A stretch of DNA of 5,915 nucleotides from an uncultured Collinsella sp. (GCA_902491135.1 CABUGR010000081.1:1-5915), one strand, 5' to 3'. Positions 1-5,665 are shown, counted from the first letter of the stretch. A program made the numbers and translations. Notes: a model not told the origin generated them from the sequence alone.

Positions 1-624
1 GCTTGCGCCACGCTCGATAGCCTGGGAAGGCGTCGCCACGCGGGACTGGTCACCAAGGGCGGCACCCACCGGACGCACACCCGGAGTCACGATCAGGGCA
101 TCAGGGCCCAGCAGCTCACGCATGTCGTGAGCCTCCATCGGCGAGCACACGATGCCATCGATGCCGTTGGCCTGAGCGAGCTTTGCCAGGCGGGCGGCCT
201 CCTCGGCCACGGGCGACTCGACGCCGATCTCGGCCAGCGAATCCTGGTTCATGCTCGTGAGCACGGTGATGGCAACGAGCTTGGCGCGGTCCTCGCGCGC
301 CTCCTCGGCACCCTCGCGGCAGGCAGCGAGCATAGCGCCCGAGCCCAGACCGTGGACCGAAAGCAGGTCGGCACCGGCAAGCGAGGCCGAGCGGGCGGCA
401 CCGCGAACCTGATGCGGAATGTCATGAAACTTAAGGTCAAGGAAAACCTTAAAGCCCAGGTCCTTAAAGGTCTTGACGATCTGGGGACCCTCGGCGTAAT
501 AGAGCGTCATGCCGACCTTGAGCCAAGCGGCATGGCCCGAAAGCTCATGGGCGAGCTCGAGCGCACGCTCACGGTCGCAGTCGAGGGCGACGATTACGCG
601 GTCGCGGGCATCGGTCTCTAGCAT
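1..624 (-). CDS. pyrF: Orotidine 5'-phosphate decarboxylase, 3' end cut by window edge
   Basis: PyrF removes CO2 from OMP to give UMP, the last step of de novo pyrimidine synthesis, in the cytosol. The visible 208 residues begin MLETDARDRVIVALD and contain the family's catalytic set: D15 in ALD, K36 in WLKVGM, and D63, K65 and D68 in the signature DLKFHDIP (63-70). The phosphate-binding stretch TPGVRP lies near the visible end, which stops at about the GAD that usually begins the last strand, so roughly 30 residues are missing beyond base 1. I chose the ATG at 624-622: an AGGTG Shine-Dalgarno (632-636) sits 7 bases upstream, and the start overlaps the pyrD stop by 7 bases (ATGCTAG), implying translational coupling. 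The enzyme belongs to the shorter bacterial type (about 230-240 residues). Identification is certain; only the C-terminus is unseen. Confidence 0.96.
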   Translation of the reverse strand, partial: MLETDARDRVIVALDCDRERALELAHELSGHAAWLKVGMTLYYAEGPQIVKTFKDLGFKVFLDLKFHDIPHQVRGAARSASLAGADLLSVHGLGSGAMLAACREGAEEAREDRAKLVAITVLTSMNQDSLAEIGVESPVAEEAARLAKLAQANGIDGIVCSPMEAHDMRELLGPDALIVTPGVRPVGAALGDQSRVATPSQAIERGAS

Positions 625-1541
625 TCGAAAGCACCTACCAGTTCGTTAATGTCCTTCACGCCCTGGGACTCGGCCCAGGCCTCGAGCTCATGCGCGATCT
701 TGAGCGAAGCGCACGGATCGACGAAGTTGGCCATACCGACCGACACGCAGGTGGCGCCGGCCAGGATAAACTCAGCCGCATCCTCACCGGTCATGACACC
801 GCCGACACCGTTGATGGGGATATCGACGGCCTGGGCAACCTCCCAGACCATGCGCACGGCGATGTGATGACACAGCGGGCCCGAAAGGCCGCCCTTGGGC
901 TTTGCCACGCGGGACTTGCGGGTATGGACGTCGATGGCCATGCCCTGGATGGAGTTGATGACCGAAAGGCCGTCGGCGCCGGCAGCCTCGAGGGCCTTGG
1001 CGATCTCGGCGACGTTGACCGGCGCCATCTTCACGAACAGCGGCTTATCGGTCACCTTGCGGCAGGCAGCCATAACGGATGAGGCGCCCTCGGGCGTAGA
1101 GCCCATAGCGGCACCGCCGGCGGCGATATTAGGGCAGCTCACGTTGATCTCGTAGCCGGCAGCCCAGGGGCACAGCTCGACATACATCTCAAGTGCGCGG
1201 ACAAACTCGTCAACGGAGTGGCCGGCAACCTGACAGATGACCTGGCAGCCGTCCTTGGAAAGCTGCTCGAGCCACGGACCGGACTCACGGGCAAAGGCGG
1301 CCACGCCGGGGTTCTGAAGACCCACGGAGTTAATCATGCCGCCGGGAATCTCGGCCATACGGGGCGCGGGATTGCCGGGCCAGGGCTCGGCAGCGCAGCC
1401 CTTGGTGGTGATGGCGCCCAACTGGGAAACATCAAAGAAGTTCTGGAACTGCCAGCCGTAGCCAAAGGTACCGGCTGCGGTGTTGATGGGGTTCTGCATC
1501 TTGACGCCGCCGAAATCGACGGCCATGTTCACGGTACCCAC
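618..1541 (-). CDS. pyrD: Dihydroorotate dehydrogenase, class 1B catalytic subunit
   Basis: PyrD oxidises dihydroorotate to orotate using FMN. Class 1B enzymes are cytosolic and pair with PyrK, which is encoded immediately upstream. Numbered from the internal ATG (base 1526), features are the N-terminal NTAAGTFGYG (15-24), TTKG with K42, NSVGLQNPG (66-74), NVSCPN with catalytic base C131, the FMN-contacting lysine in VKMAP (K166), NSIQGMAID (191-199), GGLSGP (212-217) and the phosphate-binding GVGGVMTG (240-247). The active-site base is Cys, as in class 1, not the Ser of membrane-bound class 2. Start: the GTG at 1541-1539 shares one base with the pyrK stop (TAGTG) and lies 10 bases after an AAGGTGG Shine-Dalgarno (1552-1558), giving 307 residues. 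A GTG at 1532 or the ATG at 1526 (302 residues, matching the Bacillus N-terminus better, but with no clear Shine-Dalgarno) are alternatives. The family call is secure, the start is not. Confidence 0.95.
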   Translation of the reverse strand: MGTVNMAVDFGGVKMQNPINTAAGTFGYGWQFQNFFDVSQLGAITTKGCAAEPWPGNPAPRMAEIPGGMINSVGLQNPGVAAFARESGPWLEQLSKDGCQVICQVAGHSVDEFVRALEMYVELCPWAAGYEINVSCPNIAAGGAAMGSTPEGASSVMAACRKVTDKPLFVKMAPVNVAEIAKALEAAGADGLSVINSIQGMAIDVHTRKSRVAKPKGGLSGPLCHHIAVRMVWEVAQAVDIPINGVGGVMTGEDAAEFILAGATCVSVGMANFVDPCASLKIAHELEAWAESQGVKDINELVGAFEC

Positions 1542-2332
1542 TAGAAGACCACCACCTTGGAAGCATCGAACACGGGGCCGCACATGCAAGCACCCTTCAT
1601 ACCGTCGACCGTCTCGACATTGCAGGTGTTGCAGGCGCCAAAGCCGCAGCTCATCATGCGCTCGAGCGACACCTCGCAGTACGCACCGGCCTCGGCGGCA
1701 GCGGCGGCGACCTTCTTCATCATGACGGCGGGACCGCAGCTGGCGACATAGTCGTAGCCGCCCTCGCCGAGCAGCTCGGCGGCAGGATCGGTGCAAAAAC
1801 CATGCGTGCCCAGCGTGCCATCGTCGGTGCACACGTTAACCGTGGCGCCCAGCGCGCGGAACTCATCGACACCCACGGCCTTGGAAGCGTTGCCAAAGCC
1901 CAAGCACACGTCGACGGCAACACCCTGCTCGGCAAGCATGCCGGCGAGGCACAGCACGGGCGGAACACCGATGCCGCCAGCAACGAGCAGCGCCTTCCTG
2001 GTGCCCTCGGGCACAAGCCAGCCGCGGCCGCCAGGGCCCAACAGGTTGGACTTGGAGCCGGGGGCCATCTGCGACAGGCGACGGGTGTCGTCGCCCACGA
2101 CGGCGTACCACAGCTCGACGGTACCGGCCTGGGCGTCGGCGCGATAGAAGCTCAGGGGCACGCGAAGCAGTGAGGACGCATCGCCGGGCACGGCAATGTT
2201 CACAAACTGACCGGGCTTGAGCGCACTTGCAAGCTTGGGGGCCGAGATGACGAGCGAGAAGATGCCGTCGGCGATCTCCTGGTTCGAGACGACCTCGAAG
2301 TCGTGCATGCGTGCAGTGGAAGGTGTGGGCAT
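1541..2332 (-). CDS. pyrK: Dihydroorotate dehydrogenase electron transfer subunit (FAD, [2Fe-2S])
   Basis: PyrK takes electrons from the FMN of PyrD through a [2Fe-2S] cluster and FAD to NAD+. The 263 residues show the ferredoxin-reductase-like order: a beta-barrel with the FAD-binding RVPLSFY (57-63; the usual form is RRPxS), a glycine-rich LLGPGGRGW (97-105), the NAD-binding GGIGVPP (119-125), a CGP motif (199-201) and a C-terminal cluster domain. Its cysteines are C229, C234, C237 and C249, spaced C-x4-C-x2-C-x11-C, then CGPVF. C251 is an additional cysteine next to the last ligand. The ATG at 2332 has a GGAG Shine-Dalgarno (2338-2341) 5 bases upstream; an internal ATG at residue 9 lacks one. 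It lies directly before pyrD and overlaps it by one base, fitting a stoichiometric PyrD-PyrK complex. It is separated from pyrC by 92 bases, the only sizeable gap in the operon. Confidence 0.95.
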   Translation of the reverse strand: MPTPSTARMHDFEVVSNQEIADGIFSLVISAPKLASALKPGQFVNIAVPGDASSLLRVPLSFYRADAQAGTVELWYAVVGDDTRRLSQMAPGSKSNLLGPGGRGWLVPEGTRKALLVAGGIGVPPVLCLAGMLAEQGVAVDVCLGFGNASKAVGVDEFRALGATVNVCTDDGTLGTHGFCTDPAAELLGEGGYDYVASCGPAVMMKKVAAAAAEAGAYCEVSLERMMSCGFGACNTCNVETVDGMKGACMCGPVFDASKVVVF

Positions 2333-2424
2333 AGACGCTCCAATCCCCCATGCGGTTGCATGGTCAAAACGAACAGAAAGCGCGGCACCGCAAGGGCACC
2401 GCGCACAAAAGCGATAAGGCTATG
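2333..2424 (-). promoter_or_regulatory. pyrC-pyrK intergenic region with two tandem hairpins
   Basis: This is the only long gap in the operon. In the minus-strand RNA a stem of 10 consecutive pairs (2380-2389 with 2395-2404, two of them G-U, loop CUUGC) is followed by a U-rich run (10 U in 14, 2366-2379). A second 6-bp hairpin (CCAUGC/GCAUGG, 2348-2363) ends 4 bases before the pyrK Shine-Dalgarno region (2338-2343). The first may be a weak terminator, an attenuator or an mRNA 3'-end stabiliser, and the second may affect pyrK translation. All functional readings are inference. Confidence 0.5.
2366..2404 (-). terminator. Possible weak intrinsic terminator or processing hairpin after pyrC
   Basis: In minus-strand RNA the arms GCGCGGUGCC and GGUGCCGCGC pair over all 10 positions, including two adjacent G-U wobbles, around a 5-base loop. 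The 3' side continues UUUCUGUUCGUUUU. In plus-strand RNA the same two positions are A-C mismatches, so the structure favours the operon's direction. The U tract is interrupted, so any termination is probably partial, which suits an operon where pyrKDF still need expression. Confidence 0.4.
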
Positions 2425-3714
2425 CTAGCAGATGCAGCCGTCGGCGAGCGCCTGCTTACCGCCGACAAACACATCGGTGGCACGACCGGTAAGCGTGCGG
2501 CCGGCAAAACCGGAGTTCTCAGCACGCGACTCGTAACCGTCCTCGCCGACCGTCCAGGTGGCGGACGCGTCGAAGACGGTCAGGTCGGCAACGGAGCCCG
2601 CCTTGACCTGAACCTGGTCGAGGCCCAGGATCTCACGCGGCTTGATGGCCATGAGCTCGACCATGCGGCCCATGCTCATCTTGCCCGTGTTGACCAGCTC
2701 GGTGAGCACGAGCGACAGCGAGGTCTCGAGGCCGATCATGCCGAAGGGCGCAAGCTCGAACTCACGGGCCTTCTCCCACGGGGTGTGGGGAGCGTGGTCG
2801 GTGACGATAACGTCGACGGTGCCGTCGATGACGCCCTGACGGATAGCCTCCGCGTCCTCATCGGTACGCAGCGGCGGATTGACCTTGAGCGAGGTATTGT
2901 AGGTCTCGTCCAGGTCGTTCTCGGTCAGGAACATGTGGTGCGGGGTGGCCTCGCAGGTAACCTGAACGCCAGCGGCCTTACCGGCACGCACGATCTCTAG
3001 ACCATGAGCGGTGGAGATGTGCTGAATGTGCAGCTTGGCACCGGTCAGCTTGGCGATCTCGATGTCGCGGGCGATCTGGAGCTCCTCGCCGGCAGCCGGC
3101 CAGCCCTCGAGAGCCAGACGGGTCGAGACCTTGCCCTCGTTAATCTGGCCGTGGCCGACCAGGTCCTCGTCCTGGCAGTGGCTCATAAAGACCTTGCCGA
3201 ACATCTTGCCGTAGTCCATGCAGCGACGGAGCATGCCAGCGCCCTGCACGCCGCGACCGTCGTCGGTGAAGGCGACGGCGCCGTGGGCGACCATATCGCC
3301 CATCTCGGACATGGCCTCGCCCTTAAGACCGCGGGTCATGGCGCCCGACGGATAGACGCGGCAGTGACCGACCTCGGCAGCGCGGGACTTGACGAACTCC
3401 ACGACGGTGCCGTTATCGGTGACGGGATCGGTGTTAGGCATGGCGCACACGCCGGTAAAGCCGCCCTTGGCAGCTGCGCGGGTGCCGCTCTCGATGTCCT
3501 CTTTGACCTCGTAGCCGGGCTCGCGAAGGTGAACGTGCATATCCACCAGGCCGGGGACGAGGTACTTGCCGGAAAGGTCGCGGACCTCGGCTCCCTCGAC
3601 GGCGAGATTCTCGCCGACCTCGGCGATCTTGTCGCCGTCAATCAGGACGTCAACGACACCGTCAAGCTCGACAGACGGGTCGACGACGTGGGCATTCTTA
3701 AGAAGCAAGGCCAT
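2425..3714 (-). CDS. pyrC: Dihydroorotase, class I (zinc amidohydrolase)
   Basis: PyrC closes N-carbamoyl-aspartate to dihydroorotate, the third step of the pathway. At 429 residues it matches the length of the Bacillus-type monofunctional class I enzymes (about 428). Visible motifs are DMHVHLREPG (58-67) with metal ligands H60 and H62, the substrate-contacting MPNTDP (92-97), D151 in FTDDG, H179 in MSHCQDED, H232 in IQHIS, TPHH (257-260), and VTDHAPHT (304-311) with D306 and H308. The position that is a carboxylated lysine in E. coli-type dihydroorotase is occupied by an aspartate, typical of this class. Start: the ATG at 3714 follows a GGAGGTG Shine-Dalgarno (3721-3727) by 6 bases, and the N-terminus MALLLKNAHVVDP is the normal one, so the longer open frame upstream is not used. 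It overlaps the end of pyrB by 17 bases. The enzyme often associates with PyrB in other bacteria; whether it does here cannot be seen. Confidence 0.97.
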   Translation of the reverse strand: MALLLKNAHVVDPSVELDGVVDVLIDGDKIAEVGENLAVEGAEVRDLSGKYLVPGLVDMHVHLREPGYEVKEDIESGTRAAAKGGFTGVCAMPNTDPVTDNGTVVEFVKSRAAEVGHCRVYPSGAMTRGLKGEAMSEMGDMVAHGAVAFTDDGRGVQGAGMLRRCMDYGKMFGKVFMSHCQDEDLVGHGQINEGKVSTRLALEGWPAAGEELQIARDIEIAKLTGAKLHIQHISTAHGLEIVRAGKAAGVQVTCEATPHHMFLTENDLDETYNTSLKVNPPLRTDEDAEAIRQGVIDGTVDVIVTDHAPHTPWEKAREFELAPFGMIGLETSLSLVLTELVNTGKMSMGRMVELMAIKPREILGLDQVQVKAGSVADLTVFDASATWTVGEDGYESRAENSGFAGRTLTGRATDVFVGGKQALADGCIC

Positions 3715-4642
3715 TATCGGCACCTCCAAGCAGCAGATACAGGATAGCCATACGCACGCAAATACCGGCGTAGACCTGCTCCAGGATGACGGAGCGTTGC
3801 GGGTGGTCGGCCATATAGGAGTCGAACTCGACGCCGCGGTTGATGGGGCCCGGGTGGCAGATGATCGCATCGGGCTTCATAAGCTTCTCGCGGTCCTTGG
3901 TCAGGCCGAAGAGCTTGTGGTACTCGCGAATGGTCGGGAACGGGGCACCCTCGAGGCGCTCCTGCTGCACGCGCAGCATGTAGACGACGTCCAGCTCGGG
4001 CAGGACGGAATCGAGGTCGCTCGTCACGTGGTCGCAGCCCAGGACCTCGGGCGCCGGCGGCAGCAGCGTGCCGGGGGCGACGGCGTAGGTCTCGCAGCCC
4101 ATGATCTTAAGGGCGGGAATCAGCGAGCCGCAGACACGAGAGTGGGAGATGTCGCCGACGACGGCGACCTTCAGACCGTGGAAGTCACCCTTGTGCTGCC
4201 AAATGGTGTACAGGTCCAGCAGGGCCTGCGTGGGGTGGTTGTGCTTGCCGTCGCCGGCGCAGATAACGCTCGCGGGCGAGTTCTGCGTGACGATATAGGG
4301 CGCGCCGGCGTGCTTGTCGCGCACGACGATGCAGTCGATCTTGTAGGCGTTGAGGGTCTCGACGGTATCGACGAGGCTCTCGCCCTTGACCGTGGAGGTC
4401 GAGGAACCGCCAAAGTTGAGGCTGTCGGCCGAAAGGCGCTTCTCGGCGAGCTCGAAGGAGCTGCGGGTGCGCGTCGAGGGCTCGTTGAACATGTTGACGA
4501 TGGTCTTGCCCTTGAGCGTGGGGACCTTCTTGATCGCACGCTCGTTGACCTCGGAGAACGCCTTGGCGGTCTCGAGGATGAGCTTGATATCCTCTTCGGA
4601 GTACTCGGTAATGTCGATCAGGTGCTTATGGTTGAACGCCAC
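3698..4642 (-). CDS. pyrB: Aspartate carbamoyltransferase catalytic chain
   Basis: PyrB condenses carbamoyl phosphate with L-aspartate, the committed step. Numbering from the start chosen here (314 residues): the carbamoyl-phosphate site STRTR (56-60) within FNEPSTRTRSSFE, the flexible-loop lysine K86 in STVKGES, R108, HPTQ (136-139), the aspartate-domain GDISHSR (163-169) with R169, MLRVQQER with R224 and Q227, and HPGP (263-266). No pyrI-like regulatory chain is adjacent, so control probably acts on expression. Start: a GTG at 4654 would extend the frame by 4 residues, but it lies inside the Shine-Dalgarno GGGAGGTGA (4651-4659). The GTG at 4642 sits 8 bases after that sequence and 4 bases after the pyrR stop, so I prefer it. 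One oddity: the residue after R108 is Asp (RDKHAGAP) where the family usually has RH. The frame is intact. Confidence 0.96.
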   Translation of the reverse strand: MAFNHKHLIDITEYSEEDIKLILETAKAFSEVNERAIKKVPTLKGKTIVNMFNEPSTRTRSSFELAEKRLSADSLNFGGSSTSTVKGESLVDTVETLNAYKIDCIVVRDKHAGAPYIVTQNSPASVICAGDGKHNHPTQALLDLYTIWQHKGDFHGLKVAVVGDISHSRVCGSLIPALKIMGCETYAVAPGTLLPPAPEVLGCDHVTSDLDSVLPELDVVYMLRVQQERLEGAPFPTIREYHKLFGLTKDREKLMKPDAIICHPGPINRGVEFDSYMADHPQRSVILEQVYAGICVRMAILYLLLGGADNGLAS

Positions 4643-4646
4643 GGTA

Positions 4647-5243
<597 letters not shown>

Positions 5244-5381
5244 TCACATGTCTTGACTGCTGACACAGTCAAAAAAATAGATGCCCGACCGCTTAAAGCG
5301 GACCAGACACCCACAGGAAGGGCTGCTCTTTGGGCAGCTATGTAATTCCATGTGGGTATCTCGTACCCCTTTAATGGTCAT
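5244..5381 (-). CDS. Possible 45-codon pyr leader peptide spanning the attenuator
   Basis: An open frame starts at ATG 5381 (MTIKGVRDTH...), passes through the antiterminator, the terminator stem and its U tract (read as Tyr-Phe-Phe) and ends at TGA 5246-5244, 12 bases before pyrR. The layout recalls the 44-codon leader of E. coli pyrBI, which also runs across its U-rich terminator and couples translation to UTP-dependent pausing. Against it: there is no recognisable Shine-Dalgarno before the ATG or before the internal ATG at 5351, and its codons (TTA, CAT, TTT) are unlike the GC-rich third positions of the neighbours. It could be leaderless if transcription began at the TACACT box just upstream, or simply an accidental open frame. 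I do not recognise the peptide. Confidence 0.25.
   Translation of the reverse strand: MTIKGVRDTHMELHSCPKSSPSCGCLVRFKRSGIYFFDCVSSQDM
5253..5272 (-). promoter_or_regulatory. Hairpin between the terminator and the pyrR ribosome-binding site
   Basis: In minus-strand RNA a perfect 7-bp stem UUGACUG/CAGUCAA encloses the 6-base loop UGUCAG. Its 5' arm uses the last two U of the terminator tract, and its 3' arm ends 11 bases before the AAGGAG of pyrR. It could stabilise read-through mRNA or serve as a protein-binding element near the ribosome site. Only the structure is observed; the role is inferred. Confidence 0.4.
5271..5312 (-). terminator. Intrinsic terminator of the pyr leader (attenuator)
   Basis: Minus-strand RNA forms a GC-rich tip (CCGCU/AGCGG around UUA, 5289-5301), a single bulged U (5302) and then ten further pairs (GGGUGUCUGG, 5303-5312, with UCGGGCAUCU, 5279-5288; about half are G-U). 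A run of seven U follows (5271-5277) after a single A. The G-U pairs would be A-C in the other strand, so the terminator works in the pyr direction. It lies about 40 bases before pyrR, so leader transcripts stop here unless the alternative fold forms. Confidence 0.8.
5306..5368 (-). promoter_or_regulatory. Antiterminator and competing anti-antiterminator of the pyr leader
   Basis: In minus-strand RNA, GAUACCCACA (5351-5360) pairs over all ten positions with UGUGGGUGUC (5306-5315). After a bulged U, GGAA (5346-5349) pairs with UUCC (5316-5319). A GCUGC/GCAGC hairpin (5322-5338) with loop CCAAAGA caps it. The 3' arm shares 5306-5312 with the terminator's 5' arm, so the two folds exclude each other. 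A third, smaller hairpin GGGUA/UACCC (5354-5368, loop CGAGA) would occupy the antiterminator's 5' arm and so restore termination. This is the classic three-state arrangement of PyrR-controlled leaders, although I find no good match to the Bacillus PyrR binding-loop consensus. Confidence 0.7.
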
Positions 5382-5386
5382 GGGAT

Positions 5387-5415
5387 AGTGTAGCCAACCT
5401 CGAGCTTAATTGCGA
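5387..5415 (-). promoter_or_regulatory. Weak candidate pyr promoter, proximal
   Basis: A TACACT -10-like box (5387-5392 on this strand) has the conserved TA and final T, but only a poor -35 (TCGCAA) 17 bases upstream. It would start RNA at about 5380, almost exactly at the leader ATG, and leaves all attenuator elements intact. Four of six -10 positions match, so support is low. Confidence 0.2.
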
Positions 5416-5461
5416 GCATAAATACAGAGCAATCCGTAAACGGAGCCCAAAGCTCAATAAA

Positions 5462-5490
5462 CCTATATATTTGTGGGACGAGCTTGAAAA
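5462..5490 (-). promoter_or_regulatory. Weak candidate pyr promoter, distal
   Basis: TTTTCA (5485-5490) and TATAGG (5462-5467) are 17 bases apart on the minus strand, each matching four of six consensus positions. RNA from here would have a leader of about 225 bases before pyrR. The -35 overlaps that of the plus-strand rpmB promoter, so the two could interfere. Neither pyr promoter candidate is strong. Confidence 0.2.
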
Positions 5491-5512
5491 CGCACGCACG
5501 AGCTGGCATAAT
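5484..5512 (+). promoter_or_regulatory. Strong sigma-70-type promoter upstream of rpmB (distal)
   Basis: TTGAAA (5484-5489) and CATAAT (5507-5512) are separated by 17 bases, and a TG one base before the -10 makes it an extended -10. Five of six bases match in each box. Transcription would begin near 5519 and give rpmB a leader of about 160 bases. The stretch between here and the proximal promoter holds only modest hairpins and no convincing gene. Confidence 0.65.
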
Positions 5513-5595
5513 CCCCTCTGCTGCACGCAAATCGGATCTACGTCCAGGGCCGTGGCGTGAGCACTATCGCCAAAAGAGGAATATCTCTGTGTAGA

Positions 5596-5627
5596 TTGCG
5601 CACAGGGAGCGACTTCTGTGCTATAGT
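5596..5627 (+). promoter_or_regulatory. Extended -10 promoter proximal to rpmB
   Basis: TGC followed by TATAGT (5619-5627) is a near-consensus extended -10 element. The -35 is poor (TTGCGC at 5596-5601 is 20 bases away), which extended -10 promoters tolerate. RNA would start near 5634, giving a leader of about 48 bases. Confidence 0.55.
5600..5621. repeat. Inverted repeat abutting the proximal rpmB -10 box
   Basis: GCACAG (5600-5605) and CTGTGC (5616-5621) form perfect 6-base arms spaced by 10 bases, so the arm centres are 16 bases apart. The right arm ends at the base before TATAGT and includes the TG of the extended -10. The position suggests an operator, but chance is possible at this arm length and no regulator is identifiable. 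Confidence 0.4.
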
Positions 5628-5645
5628 TCAGGCTTGTTTGTTAAC

Positions 5646-5665
5646 GCGACATGTTCGTTTGTCGC
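5646..5665 (+). promoter_or_regulatory. Hairpin in the rpmB 5' leader before the Shine-Dalgarno
   Basis: GCGACA (5646-5651) and TGTCGC (5660-5665) form a 6-bp stem with the 8-base loop TGTTCGTT. It ends 2 bases before the strong AAGGAGG (5668-5674) of rpmB, close enough to affect ribosome access. Ribosomal protein mRNAs are often autoregulated through such leaders, but nothing here shows which protein would bind. Confidence 0.35.

Noticed and set aside
127..621. 164-codon open frame on the plus strand opposite pyrF
   Set aside because: It is antisense to a frame with the full OMP decarboxylase signature, so it is a shadow.
1542..1832. N-terminal extension of the pyrD frame
   Set aside because: It overlaps the conserved iron-sulfur domain of pyrK in another phase, is Arg-rich and has no family similarity.
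3004..3747. 247-codon open frame on the plus strand opposite pyrC
   Set aside because: Mirror frame of pyrC; low-complexity composition and no ribosome site.
3715..3870. N-terminal extension of the pyrC frame
   Set aside because: It would overlap pyrB deeply. The ATG at 3714 has a perfect Shine-Dalgarno and gives the normal family N-terminus.
5390..5412. Canonical Bacillus-type PyrR binding loop in the leader
   Set aside because: Only the last part (GAGGUU) matches; the preceding conserved UCC and G positions do not, and it does not sit in a matching stem-loop.
5246..5460. T-box or known metabolite riboswitch in the pyr leader
   Set aside because: No T-box sequence or specifier-like layout and no aptamer core I recognise; the structures are explained as a simple attenuator.
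5553..5572. Hairpin TGGCG/CGCCA in the rpmB distal leader as a small RNA or terminator
   Set aside because: Only 5 bp with a 10-base loop, followed by A and G rather than a U tract, and competing with another weak fold at 5540-5558.
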